This document shows, one piece after another, positions 31,606 through 41,228 of a DNA stretch of 64,000 nucleotides; within the stretch, counting starts at the first letter, position 1; each line of letters starts with the position of its first letter. The DNA is from Novosphingobium sp. HII-3 (lineage in GTDB: Bacteria > Pseudomonadota > Alphaproteobacteria > Sphingomonadales > Sphingomonadaceae), in NCBI RefSeq assembly GCF_002916655.1, contig NZ_PPSM01000081.1, forward strand, positions 1 to 64,000, written 5' to 3'. A model generated the notes under the pieces. That model saw nothing but the letters and a program-made list of their open reading frames with translations, was not told the origin of the DNA and made no database searches. A program made the position numbers and the translations under genes.

Positions 31606-33135
31606 TCAGCCGGGCACTTCGCTTTCGACCTTTTTGGCGGTCTGGAACAGGCGACGGTCCTCGGGCCCGAAGGCCTTCTTCCAGATGACGAGGAAGTAGG
31701 CGCCGAGGATCGCGGGGATGCCGAAGGCCATCGCCGCCCACTCAGGCAGGAGGCGTACGGCCAGAAATCCGATGACCACCGCCGGCGCCGCCGCCCAGAC
31801 CAGGGCCCAGCGCCAGTTGTTTACCGGTTCACGCAGGATGCGCGAGAGCATCCTCGACTTCACTATGGACGACAGACCAAGCGCGATCATCAGCGCGGCC
31901 GCCGCGGCGGCGGCCTGGTACAGCGTGTTGAAGCCGAGCTTCTGCATCAGCAGAATGCCGCCCAGCGTCAGCAGGGCCTGCACCGCGATCGTCCCGATCG
32001 AGACCCAGAGGTTGCGCAGCCGTGCGACGTAGATGAGCGCCGCCTCGCTGACCACGGCGGTCGCCGCCACCACTTCTGCCGCGAGGAGAAACGCAAGTGC
32101 GCCCGTTCCACCCACGAACTCCCGACCGACCAGGCCCATGACTCCCGTGCCCGGAATGCCGAGCGCGAGCGCGATACCGGCCTGCGAGGCGGTGATCCAG
32201 AATCCGACCTGGCAGACCTGCCGGGCGATTGCGGCGTAGTCCCGCTCCTTGAGATTGCGCGTGATGACAGGGCCAAGCACCGGCTCGAAGCTGGTCTTGA
32301 GCTTCTGCGGCAGACTGGCCACCTGCTGCGCGGCGTAATAGATGCCCACCGCCGATGGCGGCGCGAGAAAGCCCAGAAGGAAGATGTCGACGCGGCGCGT
32401 GCCCCACTCGATCGCGTCGGCAAGGGCGATCGGCAGCGACCGCAGGGCCAGCTTGCGCATCGCGTTGGGGCGTGGGCGCCAGCCGCGCGGCACACCATAC
32501 TCCCGGAAGAAGGGGATGAACGCGGTCAGCGCCGCTGCCAGGACCGAGGTTATGTAGGCGATCGCAAGGCCGCTTGCCGGTGCAATCCAGATCATCGCAC
32601 CGGCCATGATCGAAATCGTCCATGGCTCGACGATGGCGCGCGACCATACCGTAGGCGCCACCCGCAGGCGGTAGGCCAGCGCGGCGAGCCATATCTCGGT
32701 CATGGTCATGGCGGGCAGGGCCAGGACCATCAGGCGGTCGATCTGGGTATAATGCCCGCCCGGGAACAGCAGCCCCGGCACGCACCAGAAGAACAGCGCC
32801 GCAAGGCAGCTTGAGATCACGGCAAGAATGGTGCCGTCGGCGATCACGTTGGCCGGATGGACCTGCCCTTCGGACTCTGAAAGACGTTGCGCCAGCCCCC
32901 GTTTCTCGCCCATCGTGCAGAGCATCGACGTCAGTTCGATCAGCACCAGGGCCGATGCGAAGCGGCCCAGCGCCGCCGGTCCGTAGACGGAGGCGCGGCC
33001 AGCTATGAACAGGAAGGGGATGCGCGCCGCCAGCCGCAGGAAGAATCCGAAAAGGTTCGTGCGCCCACCCTTGGCAAGCGCGGCGATGTCGTCGCGCTCC
33101 TTCTCGCCCTGCGGCCCGGCTATGACAGCGCTCAA
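31606..33135 (-). CDS. polysaccharide flippase (Wzx/MATE-like)
   Basis: 509 residues with 12-14 hydrophobic helices and the oligosaccharide flippase arrangement (RTNLFGFFLRLAARIPFLFI at the start; GTRRVDIFLLGFLAPPSAVG and YYAAQQVASLPQKLKTSFEP in the middle). It would move lipid-linked sugar units across the inner membrane. Its start overlaps the gpsA stop by four bases, so gpsA is co-transcribed. The polysaccharide it serves is not encoded nearby. Confidence 0.85.
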   Translation of the reverse strand: MSAVIAGPQGEKERDDIAALAKGGRTNLFGFFLRLAARIPFLFIAGRASVYGPAALGRFASALVLIELTSMLCTMGEKRGLAQRLSESEGQVHPANVIADGTILAVISSCLAALFFWCVPGLLFPGGHYTQIDRLMVLALPAMTMTEIWLAALAYRLRVAPTVWSRAIVEPWTISIMAGAMIWIAPASGLAIAYITSVLAAALTAFIPFFREYGVPRGWRPRPNAMRKLALRSLPIALADAIEWGTRRVDIFLLGFLAPPSAVGIYYAAQQVASLPQKLKTSFEPVLGPVITRNLKERDYAAIARQVCQVGFWITASQAGIALALGIPGTGVMGLVGREFVGGTGALAFLLAAEVVAATAVVSEAALIYVARLRNLWVSIGTIAVQALLTLGGILLMQKLGFNTLYQAAAAAAALMIALGLSSIVKSRMLSRILREPVNNWRWALVWAAAPAVVIGFLAVRLLPEWAAMAFGIPAILGAYFLVIWKKAFGPEDRRLFQTAKKVESEVPG

Positions 33136-34130
33136 AGAGCCAGCTCCTGCTCGGCGCGCAATGGACGAGCAAGAAGGTCGCTCACCGCGGCGTCCGCCGG
33201 TATCTCGCCGATCAGAAGCCGATGCACGGCCTCGACGATGGGCATCTGGATGCCTTCGCGTCGGGCAAGCTCCGCCAGCACGGGGGCGGTCGCCGCGCCC
33301 TCGGCTACGCTGTTCTTGCCTGACAGCGCCTCAGCGGCGGTCATGCCCCTGCCCAGCGCAAGCCCGAGCGAAAAGTTGCGGCTCGACGTGGACGAGCAGG
33401 TCAGCACGAGATCGCCCAGCCCGCAGAGGCCCGCAAGGGTTTCGGCGCGGGCGCCGCGCGCGATGCCGAAGCGCAGCATCTCCGCATAGCCGCGCGCGAT
33501 CAGGGCCGCCCGGGCGTTCTGTCCCAGGTCCAGTCCTTCAACCACGCCGCAGGCGATGGCGAGCACGTTTTTCACGGCACCGCCGATCTCCGCGCCGATG
33601 ACGTCGTCCGAGAAGTAGGGCCGCAGCGCCGGCCGCGCGAGCAGCGGCGCCAGCCGGTCCCACTGCGCCTGCGCGCCGCCGCATGCCAGCGTCACAGCGG
33701 TCGGCAGACCGGCGGCCACTTCATGCGCGAAGGTCGGCCCGGAAAGCACCGCGAGCTGCTCCGGTGCGCAGACGATTGCCGCAACATCGGCCATCAAGCG
33801 GCCGGTGCCCGCCTCGATGCCCTTGGCGCAAAGCACCAGATCCCGCTGGCCCGCCGGCAGCTGGGCGATCACCCCCGCCAGAAACTGCGCGGGAACAACC
33901 ACCAGGAGCACAGGCAGGCCTGCAAGCTCGGCAAGTTCGCCAGTCGCGCGAATGCCTGCGGCCAGCGGCGCGTCCGGCAGGTAGAGTTCGTTGCGATGGT
34001 CCCGGTTGATCTGCTCGACCAGCTCCGGCTCACGCGCCCAGACCAGAACCTCGCTGCCGTCGCCCGCAAGCGCCTGCGCCAGCGCCGTGCCCCATGCCCC
34101 GGCACCGATGACCCCCAGTTTCGCACTCAT
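33132..34130 (-). CDS. gpsA: NAD(P)-dependent glycerol-3-phosphate dehydrogenase
   Basis: 332 residues, normal length. The dinucleotide motif GAGAWGTALAQALA opens the protein; LPTAVTLACGG, KNVLAIACGVVEGLDLGQNA (catalytic Lys) and LCGLGDLVLTCSS are GpsA signatures. It makes sn-glycerol-3-phosphate for phospholipid synthesis. It overlaps tsaD upstream by four bases (ATGA type). Confidence 0.97.
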   Translation of the reverse strand: MSAKLGVIGAGAWGTALAQALAGDGSEVLVWAREPELVEQINRDHRNELYLPDAPLAAGIRATGELAELAGLPVLLVVVPAQFLAGVIAQLPAGQRDLVLCAKGIEAGTGRLMADVAAIVCAPEQLAVLSGPTFAHEVAAGLPTAVTLACGGAQAQWDRLAPLLARPALRPYFSDDVIGAEIGGAVKNVLAIACGVVEGLDLGQNARAALIARGYAEMLRFGIARGARAETLAGLCGLGDLVLTCSSTSSRNFSLGLALGRGMTAAEALSGKNSVAEGAATAPVLAELARREGIQMPIVEAVHRLLIGEIPADAAVSDLLARPLRAEQELAL

Positions 34131-35167
34131 GCCTTCACTCCTGCCCCACGCACTGCCTCGGCCTCCGGATCAAGAGGCCAGCGCGGCCGGGCCGCCACAT
34201 CGAGAGGGTCGGACTGCCCGTCCGCCAGTCTCTCCAGCCCCGCCCAGGCGATCATGGCCGCATTGTCCGTGCACAATGCGAGCGGCGGAGCGATGAACGG
34301 CAGGGAATGGTCTGCCGCCAGCGTCTCCAGCGCGCCGCGAATAGACTTGTTGGCGGCCACGCCGCCCGCCACGACCAGCGCGTTGACAGGGCCCACCCCT
34401 GCCAGAGCCCTGCGCATGCGGTCGATCAGGCAGTCGATCGCTGCCTGCTGGAACGATGCGGCGATATCGGCATCGGTATACTCGCCCGATTGCTTGGCCC
34501 GCAGAACTGCGCTCTTGAGACCGGCAAACGAGAAATGCGGCTCTTGCGACCCCTTGAGCGGGCGCGGCAGGGGCACCTTGCGCGCGTCGCCCTCAAGCGC
34601 CAGCCGCTCCAGCGCCGGGCCGCCCGGATATCCGAGCCCCAGGACCTTCGCCGACTTGTCGAACGCCTCGCCCAATGCGTCATCGATCGTGGTGCCGAGC
34701 CGGCGAAAGCGGCCGACACCTTCCACCAGCAGGATCTGGCAGTGCCCGCCGGAGACCAGCAGCAGCAGGTAAGGATATTCGAGGCTCGCATCCGCCAGCC
34801 TTGGCGAAAGCGCGTGCCCTTCGAGGTGATTGACAGCGATGAGCGGCTTGCCCGTCGCCATCGCCAGCGCCTTGGCCGTCACCAGCCCGACCATGACGCC
34901 GCCGATGAGCCCAGGTCCCGCCGTGGCGGCAATGGCGTCGACTTCGTCCAGGGTCATGCCCGCATCGGCAAGCGTCGCTTCGATCATCGGGGCAAGGCGT
35001 TCCGCATGCGCACGGGCCGCAATCTCAGGCACGACGCCGCCGTAGGGGCGGTGGGCGTCGTCCTGCGAGGCGATGCGCTGGGCAAGGATCACCCTGCCGT
35101 CGGTGACCAGCGCCGCGGCAGTCTCGTCGCAGGAAGATTCAATGCCGAGAACTGTCCGTGTCTTCAT
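34127..35167 (-). CDS. tsaD: tRNA N6-threonylcarbamoyladenosine transferase subunit TsaD
   Basis: 346 residues. GIESSCDETAAALV opens the ASKHA fold; NHLEGHALSP carries the metal-binding histidines and LLLVSGGHCQIL the phosphate loop. It installs t6A37 in ANN-decoding tRNAs with TsaB/TsaE. The ATG at 35167 is chosen over an upstream extension that runs toward hemC. It is divergent from hemC with 53 bases between starts. Confidence 0.97.
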   Translation of the reverse strand: MKTRTVLGIESSCDETAAALVTDGRVILAQRIASQDDAHRPYGGVVPEIAARAHAERLAPMIEATLADAGMTLDEVDAIAATAGPGLIGGVMVGLVTAKALAMATGKPLIAVNHLEGHALSPRLADASLEYPYLLLLVSGGHCQILLVEGVGRFRRLGTTIDDALGEAFDKSAKVLGLGYPGGPALERLALEGDARKVPLPRPLKGSQEPHFSFAGLKSAVLRAKQSGEYTDADIAASFQQAAIDCLIDRMRRALAGVGPVNALVVAGGVAANKSIRGALETLAADHSLPFIAPPLALCTDNAAMIAWAGLERLADGQSDPLDVAARPRWPLDPEAEAVRGAGVKA

Positions 35168-35220
35168 AATTTCTGGCCGACCTTCCCCTGAACGACATTG
35201 CGGGGTAGCACAAGCCGCCG

Positions 35221-36156
35221 ATGACCAACGATAAACAACTTCACACCTTCCGCCTCGGAACCCGCCGCTCGCCCCTGGCGATGGCGCAGGCCGAGGAAGC
35301 ACGCGACCGGCTGGCCCAGGCGCATGGAATCGATCCCGCGCATATAGAGATCGTTCCCGTCACCGCCAGCGGCGATCGCATCCAGGACCGCGCGCTGGCG
35401 GAAATCGGCGGGAAGGCGCTGTGGACCAAGGAACTCGACGCCTGGCTTGAAGCCGGCGAGATCGACTTCGCCGTCCATTCGGCCAAGGACGTTGAGACTC
35501 AGCGCCCGGAGCTCTTCACCATCGGGGCCATTCTGCCCCGTGAAGACGTGCGCGACGTCCTGATCGGGGCCGATAGTATCGCCGCCCTGCCGCAGGGTGC
35601 AATCGTCGGGACGAGCGCGCCGCGCCGTGCCGCGCAGCTGCTCCATGCGCGTCCGGACTGCACGGTCATCACATTCCGGGGCAACGTCGCCACCCGCCTG
35701 GCCAAACTTGCGGCGGGGGAAGCGAATGCCACGTTCCTTGCCGCTGCCGGCCTGAAGCGCCTGGGAGAGAGCGGCACCGGCCATCCGCTTGCGGCGGAGG
35801 ACTGGCTCCCCGCACCGGCGCAGGCCGCGATCATGCTGGAATGCCGGGCCGGTGACGAGCGCACCCGCGACTTCCTCGCCGCCGTCGACCATTCGCCGAG
35901 CCGCGCGCAGGTCCTTGCCGAACGCGCCCTGCTCGCCGGGCTCGGCGGCAGCTGCCACTCGCCCATCGCGGTGCTCACACAGACGGAAGGCGATGAACTC
36001 GTCATGCGCGCGGCGATCTACAGCCCGGACGGAGCCGAACACGTCACCGGCGTGGCCCGGTTCGCCGCCGATGACAAGCGCGGTCCCGCCGGCTTGGCGG
36101 CCGACCTCCTCTCCCGCGCCGTTCCTGCCATCACGGTGCATTTCGCGGGGGCCTGA
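35221..36156 (+). CDS. hemC: hydroxymethylbilane synthase
   Basis: 311 residues, normal. RLGTRRSPLAMAQAEEARD opens domain 1; the dipyrromethane cofactor attaches to Cys245 in LGGSCHSPIAVLT. It polymerises four porphobilinogens into hydroxymethylbilane for haem and other tetrapyrroles. It is followed by hemD at one base spacing. Confidence 0.97.
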   Translation: MTNDKQLHTFRLGTRRSPLAMAQAEEARDRLAQAHGIDPAHIEIVPVTASGDRIQDRALAEIGGKALWTKELDAWLEAGEIDFAVHSAKDVETQRPELFTIGAILPREDVRDVLIGADSIAALPQGAIVGTSAPRRAAQLLHARPDCTVITFRGNVATRLAKLAAGEANATFLAAAGLKRLGESGTGHPLAAEDWLPAPAQAAIMLECRAGDERTRDFLAAVDHSPSRAQVLAERALLAGLGGSCHSPIAVLTQTEGDELVMRAAIYSPDGAEHVTGVARFAADDKRGPAGLAADLLSRAVPAITVHFAGA

Positions 36157-36157
36157 C

Positions 36158-36856
36158 GTGGCTCTCCCGGTACTCGTCCTCCGGCCCGAACCGGGCGCAT
36201 CGGCCACTCTGGCCCTCGCTCGGGACAAGGGGCTGACCGCCAGCGCCTTCCCTCTCTTCGAGGTGCGCCCGCTCGCCTGGGATCCCGTCGCCCGAACGGA
36301 GGTGGACGCCCTGCTGCTGGGCAGCGCCAATGCCCTGCGTCATGGTGGCTCTCAACTTGAGGCATACTGCGGGTTGCCGGCCTACTGCGTCGGGGAGACC
36401 ACCGCGCGCGCCGCTGTTCAGGCCGGCCTCCACGTTGCTGCGGCCGGCCGTGGCGGTTTGCAGGCCTTGCTCGATGCACGCCGTGCCGAGCACCACCGCC
36501 TGCTCAGGCTAGCGGGACGGGAGCGCACGGTGCTGAACGCGCCCGAAGGCGTCGCCATCGTCACACGCGAAGTCTACGCAAGCGAGCCCCTGCCGCCGCC
36601 GGGCCCGCTCCTCCGGGCGCTGGAACGCCCCGCCCTTGCCCTGCTCCACTCCGGCGAAGCGGCCGCGCGGCTCCTTCAGATCTGCGCCGGGCACCGGATC
36701 GATCGCTCGCGCATTCACCTGGCGGCCATCGGTCCGCGTGTGGCCGCCCGTGCCGGTGACGGTTGGGCATCGGTCCGGAGCGCGGCGCATCCCGAAGATT
36801 CCGCATTACTGGCCTTGACCGTGCAGATGTGCCAAGAAGCCCGTCCCGGACAGTAA
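36158..36856 (+). CDS. hemD: uroporphyrinogen-III synthase
   Basis: 232 residues from a GTG start one base after hemC. HemD is poorly conserved; the two-lobed pattern is visible (VLVLRPEPGASATLALARDK; AYCVGETTARAAVQAGLHVA; LALLHSGEAAARLLQIC; HLAAIGPRVAARAGDGWASV). It closes hydroxymethylbilane into uroporphyrinogen III. Position after hemC strongly supports the call. Confidence 0.92.
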   Translation: MALPVLVLRPEPGASATLALARDKGLTASAFPLFEVRPLAWDPVARTEVDALLLGSANALRHGGSQLEAYCGLPAYCVGETTARAAVQAGLHVAAAGRGGLQALLDARRAEHHRLLRLAGRERTVLNAPEGVAIVTREVYASEPLPPPGPLLRALERPALALLHSGEAAARLLQICAGHRIDRSRIHLAAIGPRVAARAGDGWASVRSAAHPEDSALLALTVQMCQEARPGQ

Positions 36857-36875
36857 GCGTGACGACAAGGACTTG

Positions 36876-37820
36876 ATGCAGGACACCCCGCCGCCGGCCC
36901 CATCCGCCATACCCGGAGCCGTGCCTCGCAAGCGTTCCGCAGGCGTGACCCTGCTCGTCGCCCTGCTCGCCTTCGTCATCGGCGCGGGCCTGGTCGCATG
37001 GCTTGCCACGCGCGGCTATCTACCCTCCGTCCTTCCCACGCCCGAAGCACCCGCGCAGGTGGAGGCACCGTCCCGCGGCGCCGAAGCCACCGCACCGACA
37101 CCGCCGCAACTCTCGCAGTTCGCGACGGTCGAAGGCCGCCTCGCCATGATCGAGGATCGGATCTCGCGCATTGACTTCCAGACGCACGCGGCGGCCGGGA
37201 ATGCCGGCCGTGCGGAAGGGCTGCTGATCGCCTTCGCGGCCCGCCGGATGGTGGATCGCGGGGAGCCGCTCGGCTACGTCGCGGACCAGCTGAGGCTGCG
37301 GTTCATGAACGCGCAGCCGCGTGCGGTGCAGACGGTCCTCGATTTTGCCGCAAATCCCGTGACCATCGACGGGCTGAGCGCCCGGCTTGAGGCGCTGTCG
37401 CCCGAGCTTACGGTGACCGACATCGACATGAGCCTGTGGGAGCGGGCGCGGCGGGAATTCAGATCGCTCTTTGTCGTCCGGCGCGATTCGGCGGCTCTCG
37501 CCAGCCCTGTCGCCCGTATCGAGCGGGCCCGACTGATGCTGACGGCGCGGCGGATGGAATCGGCCATCGGCGAGGTAGAACGCCTGCCGGGGGCGGAAGC
37601 GGCGGAGAGGTGGATCGCCGACGCGCGCCGCTACCAGGAGGTGCAGAAGGCGCTCGATCTCCTGGAGACGACGGCTATGCTGGAGCCGCGCAAGCTGCAG
37701 GACGCGGCCGGTCACACGGTGGACCAGCCGAGCCCGCTCGCCCCGGGCAGCGCCCCCACGCCGGACACGCAGCCCGCTGCCGAAGCGGTGCCCCAGGCCG
37801 ACGCCTCCGAGGGCGTCTAG
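36876..37820 (+). CDS. Mic60/mitofilin-like inner membrane protein
   Basis: 314 residues. A short Pro-rich cytoplasmic segment is followed by one membrane helix (VTLLVALLAFVIGAGLVAWL, about 24-44), a periplasmic helical/coiled-coil region, and a C-terminal low-complexity tail. Alphaproteobacterial Mic60 genes sit in haem-gene clusters, and this one follows hemC-hemD by 19 bases. AAGGA before the ATG decides the start (TTG at 36873 is less likely). The mitofilin signature itself is weak to the eye, so position carries much of the call. Confidence 0.65.
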   Translation: MQDTPPPAPSAIPGAVPRKRSAGVTLLVALLAFVIGAGLVAWLATRGYLPSVLPTPEAPAQVEAPSRGAEATAPTPPQLSQFATVEGRLAMIEDRISRIDFQTHAAAGNAGRAEGLLIAFAARRMVDRGEPLGYVADQLRLRFMNAQPRAVQTVLDFAANPVTIDGLSARLEALSPELTVTDIDMSLWERARREFRSLFVVRRDSAALASPVARIERARLMLTARRMESAIGEVERLPGAEAAERWIADARRYQEVQKALDLLETTAMLEPRKLQDAAGHTVDQPSPLAPGSAPTPDTQPAAEAVPQADASEGV

Positions 37821-37840
37821 GCGGTTCGGGGCGGCCGCCC

Positions 37841-38620
37841 TCAGCCTTTGACCTGGCAGCTCATCCCGGCCGCCTTCATGCCCTGGCAGAGTGCGCGCGC
37901 CGCCGCCCGGTCCCCCGGCACGGCCTGGAGCCGGTAAACCGTGCCGATATCGGCGCGGCCCTGCACGATGCGGTGGCTTATCGCCGCCAGCGGCTCGTAC
38001 TGGGTCTTGAGCGTGTTCCAGCCCGCTTCCGCGAGTTCACGCGTGGCGTAGGCGCCGACCTGAACGCCAACGCCCGCGACGGCGCCCGCCGCACCGGCTT
38101 CGGCCTGTGCGGCGTCCGCTGGGGCGGCCGGTTGCACGGCGGCGAGGGCCTCATGGCTCTTGTCGATCTGGACCGGCCGGGACTGGCCTTCCGCGACGGC
38201 AAAGCTGGTATCCCCGGTCCCGGCGACGAACTCTCCACCCGGGTTCTCGGGGCGCACCTTGTAAGGCTCCTTGGGCGCGGTGATAACGCCGCCGTCCGCG
38301 ACGAGCGGCTGCTCCGGCCGGCTCATAAGGGCCCAGGCCACCCCGCCGCCGATCACCGCCAGCGCGGCCAGCCCCAGCCCGCCGAGCAGGAGCCCCTGAC
38401 TCACCCCTGAGCGGCGAGGGGGAAAATCCTCATCGTTGCCCTCAAGCCAGGGGAGACGCACGTCGTCGTCGAGGTCCAGCTGACGCGATGCGTCCACACC
38501 GGAACCGCCGGCAACCGGACCATCATCCTCGAAATACGGGCTGCTACGGGATCCGTTACCGAAGACGGGGTTCTTCCGCGTCTCCGCCTTCGGGAAATAA
38601 CCGTCGTCCGCGCCTGCCAT
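37841..38620 (-). CDS. SPOR domain membrane protein
   Basis: 259 residues: a cytoplasmic acidic N-terminus, one membrane helix (GLLLGGLGLAALAVIGGGVA), a periplasmic linker, and a C-terminal SPOR domain (GVGVQVGAYATRELAEAGWN, RLQAVPGDRAAARALCQGMK). SPOR domains bind denuded septal glycan, so it probably acts at the division site. Three bases after argS in the same direction. Converges on mic60. Confidence 0.87.
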   Translation of the reverse strand: MAGADDGYFPKAETRKNPVFGNGSRSSPYFEDDGPVAGGSGVDASRQLDLDDDVRLPWLEGNDEDFPPRRSGVSQGLLLGGLGLAALAVIGGGVAWALMSRPEQPLVADGGVITAPKEPYKVRPENPGGEFVAGTGDTSFAVAEGQSRPVQIDKSHEALAAVQPAAPADAAQAEAGAAGAVAGVGVQVGAYATRELAEAGWNTLKTQYEPLAAISHRIVQGRADIGTVYRLQAVPGDRAAARALCQGMKAAGMSCQVKG

Positions 38621-38623
38621 GCC

Positions 38624-40372
38624 TTACATTTCCTCCACCGCCTCAACCCCCAGCAGAGCAAGGCCATTGCGGACAAGTTGCCCTATCTGCGCCGCCAGGA
38701 AAAGGCGGGCACCGGTCAACTTGGCATCCTGAGCGTTAACAAACCGCTTTTCTACCCTGTCGTTGCCCAGATTCCAGTAGCCGTGGAACGCGGCGGCCAT
38801 GTCGCCGAGGAAGAAGGCGATGCGGTGCGGCTCACGCGCGGCGGCGGCGGCCTCGACGATGCGGGGGAACTGCGCGGCCAGCTTGACCAGCTCCAGCTCC
38901 TCTTCGCCCAGCAGCTCGACATGCTCGCCCGACGGCGTGAAACCGCCTTCGGCAAGGCCCTTGCGCAGCGTCGAGTGGACGCGGGCATTGGCGTACTGCA
39001 CGTAGAACACCGGGTTGTCCTTCGACGCCTCCACCACCTTGGCGAAGTCGAAGTCCATCTGCGCCTCGGGCTTGCGGGTCAGCATGGTGAAGCGCACCAC
39101 GTCCTTGCCCACTTCGGTGACGACCTCGGCGAGGGTCACGAAATTGCCCGAGCGCTTGGACATCTTCACCGGTTCGCCGTCCCGCAGCAGCTGGACCATC
39201 TGAACCAGCTTGATCTCGAATGGCGTAGGCTCTCCATCGGCGCCCGTCATCGCGGCAACAGCGGCCTTGATGCGCTTGACGGTGCCCGCATGATCCGCAC
39301 CCCAGATATCAACGAGGGCGTCGGCGCCCTGTGCCTTCTGGAAATGGTAGGCGAGATCCGCGCCGAAGTAGGTCCAGGTGCCATCGGACTTCTTGATCGG
39401 GCGATCCTGGTCGTCCCCGAACGCGGTGGACTTGAACAGCGGCAGCTCGACCGGCTCCCAGTCTTCCGGCGTCTTGCCCTTGGGCGCCTCCAGAACGCCG
39501 TCGTAGACCAGACCCTTCGACCGCAGCCAGGCCTCCGCCTCGTCAGGTTTGCCGCTGGCCTGCAGCTCGGCCTCCGACGAGAAGATGTCGTGGTGGATGC
39601 CCAGGAGCGCGAGGTCTTCCTTGATCATCACCAGCATGGCGGCGACGGCCTTTTCGCGGAACAGCGTCAGCCATTCCGCTTCAGGCGCGGCGGCGTACCT
39701 GTCCCCGAATTCCGCCGCCAGCTGCTGGCCTACCGGGATCAGGTAGTCGCCCGGGTATAGCCCCTCGGGGATCGCGCCCACGTCCTCGCCCAGCGCCTCG
39801 CGATAGCGCACGTGCGCCGAGCGGGCGAGGACCTGCACCTGCGCGCCGGCGTCGTTGACGTAGTATTCCTTGATGACCTTGTGCCCGGCGAATTCCAGCA
39901 GCGTCGCCAGTGCATCCCCCACGACCGCGCCGCGGCAGTGGCCCATGTGCATCGGTCCGGTCGGGTTGGCGGAAACGTACTCGACGTTCACCGTCGTGCC
40001 GCCGCCCATGCTCGACCGGCCATAGTCCGCACCCAGTTCGGCGATGGCGCGCAGTTCGGCAAGCCAGGTCGCGGACGAGAGACGCAGGTTGATGAAGCCG
40101 GGTCCGGCGATCTCCGCCGAAGTAACCGAATCGAGCTTCGACAGTTCCGCCACCAGCGCCTCGGCCAGATCGCGCGGCTTCAGGCCGGCGGGCTTGGCAA
40201 GCACCATCGCGGCGTTGGTGGAAAGATCCCCGTGCGACGCATCGCGCGGCGGCTCAACCGTGATCGCGCCTCGCTTGAGTCCGCCGGGCAGCGTTCCCGC
40301 GGCTTCCAGCGCATCGAGCGCGGCGGAAAGGTGGCCTGCGAAGGCGGCGTAAAGGGTCTGCGTAGTGCTCAT
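38624..40372 (-). CDS. argS: arginyl-tRNA synthetase
   Basis: 582 residues. Class I signatures HMGH (in NPTGPMHMGHCRGAVVGD) and KMSKRSG are present, with an N-terminal Add1 domain and a C-terminal DALR anticodon-binding domain. It charges tRNA-Arg. The ATG at 40372 is the family start; the frame extends 10 codons upstream. The SPOR gene follows directly. Confidence 0.97.
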   Translation of the reverse strand: MSTTQTLYAAFAGHLSAALDALEAAGTLPGGLKRGAITVEPPRDASHGDLSTNAAMVLAKPAGLKPRDLAEALVAELSKLDSVTSAEIAGPGFINLRLSSATWLAELRAIAELGADYGRSSMGGGTTVNVEYVSANPTGPMHMGHCRGAVVGDALATLLEFAGHKVIKEYYVNDAGAQVQVLARSAHVRYREALGEDVGAIPEGLYPGDYLIPVGQQLAAEFGDRYAAAPEAEWLTLFREKAVAAMLVMIKEDLALLGIHHDIFSSEAELQASGKPDEAEAWLRSKGLVYDGVLEAPKGKTPEDWEPVELPLFKSTAFGDDQDRPIKKSDGTWTYFGADLAYHFQKAQGADALVDIWGADHAGTVKRIKAAVAAMTGADGEPTPFEIKLVQMVQLLRDGEPVKMSKRSGNFVTLAEVVTEVGKDVVRFTMLTRKPEAQMDFDFAKVVEASKDNPVFYVQYANARVHSTLRKGLAEGGFTPSGEHVELLGEEELELVKLAAQFPRIVEAAAAAREPHRIAFFLGDMAAAFHGYWNLGNDRVEKRFVNAQDAKLTGARLFLAAQIGQLVRNGLALLGVEAVEEM

Positions 40373-40578
40373 GACGCGCGCGGATAGCGGAAGTCCGGGC
40401 AAAGGGGAACAGGTCCTCGAACGGGGGCAGGTTTACACGGTTTACAGGGTCCAGAGAGGACAGGCCCGCCTCGTCGGGCAGAGGTTTGACCTTGCGAGAG
40501 ATCTCGCGGTGCTTGAAGGGGGACAAAGAGCCATCGGTGAAATGTACAGGACCGGGCTGAGTTGCGCACATCGGTAAA
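40373..40578. other. non-coding upstream of argS
   Basis: Together with the terminator this forms a gap of about 300 bases between argS and the stress gene. Apart from an 8-base direct repeat (TGTAAACC twice on the minus strand, near 40435-40452) that may lie in the argS promoter, I see nothing coding in it. Confidence 0.4.
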
Positions 40579-40609
40579 AGGCAGCCGCTGCCTTGTCCAA
40601 CGGCTGCCT
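40579..40609 (-). terminator. Rho-independent terminator of the stress protein gene
   Basis: AGGCAGCCG (40579-40587) and CGGCTGCCT (40601-40609) form a 9-bp perfect stem with a 13-base loop. On the minus strand it is followed by TTTT, which suits termination of the leftward gene that ends at 40675. Confidence 0.75.
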
Positions 40610-40674
40610 CTTCATCGATCTGTTACCATGGAAGGCTTTATCGCCCTCGCAGGACCGATGTGGTTCTGCTCAAC

Positions 40675-41190
40675 TCAGAGACTGCGCGCCTGTGAGGAGT
40701 TATGGCCGCCGTTGCGATAAAGCACTTCGCGTACTCTGCCAGCGTCAACGCCGGCGTCCTCGACCGTGACCACGACACCGCCATTCTTGATGCGATCGCT
40801 GTAGTATGTCGCATCTTCGTCGCTGACGCCATGTTTGGTAAGGGCTTCATTGAGCGTCCCGCCGATAGCGCCTATCACAGCGCCGATGCCAATCGCCTCT
40901 GGAACTGCAGAGGCCGCGATAGCTCCGGCGGCGGCAAGCGGCCCCACTCCCGGAATTGCAAGGGCAGCGACGCCGAGGCCCGCCCCAAGCGCACCTCCTC
41001 CCAGAATTCCTCGAAGGACGTTGCGGTGGTGCTCGTCCGTGATCTCGCCGTCGCCGGAGCGAGCCGTCGTGGTGCCCCCGTGATGAGCGATAACGGAAAG
41101 GTCGTTGTCGTTCAGTCCCAACGATCTCAGCTCGGACACTGCGCGCTCTGCCTCAGCATGGGTGTCGAAGATGGCTGATGCCTTTGTCAT
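40675..41190 (-). CDS. general stress protein (YflT/GsiB-position, glycine-zipper)
   Basis: 171 residues. The N-terminus SAIFDTHAEAERAVSELRSL is a YflT-type 'heat induced stress protein' domain. A Gly/Ala-rich helical hairpin follows (LRGILGGGALGAGLGVAALA and ASAVPEAIGIGAVIGAIGG), as in bacterial glycine-zipper stress proteins, then an acidic C-terminal region. GGAGAG precedes the ATG at 41190. An EcfG-type promoter lies upstream, so expression in general stress is expected. Confidence 0.82.
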   Translation of the reverse strand: MTKASAIFDTHAEAERAVSELRSLGLNDNDLSVIAHHGGTTTARSGDGEITDEHHRNVLRGILGGGALGAGLGVAALAIPGVGPLAAAGAIAASAVPEAIGIGAVIGAIGGTLNEALTKHGVSDEDATYYSDRIKNGGVVVTVEDAGVDAGRVREVLYRNGGHNSSQARSL

Positions 41191-41228
41191 GCTATCTCTC
41201 CTTCGCGGCTGAATCGCCGTTGGCAAGA

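Noticed and set aside
36158..36856. Longer hemD frame beginning at 35789
   Set aside because: It would overlap most of the hemC 3' end; the GTG one base after hemC gives normal HemD length.
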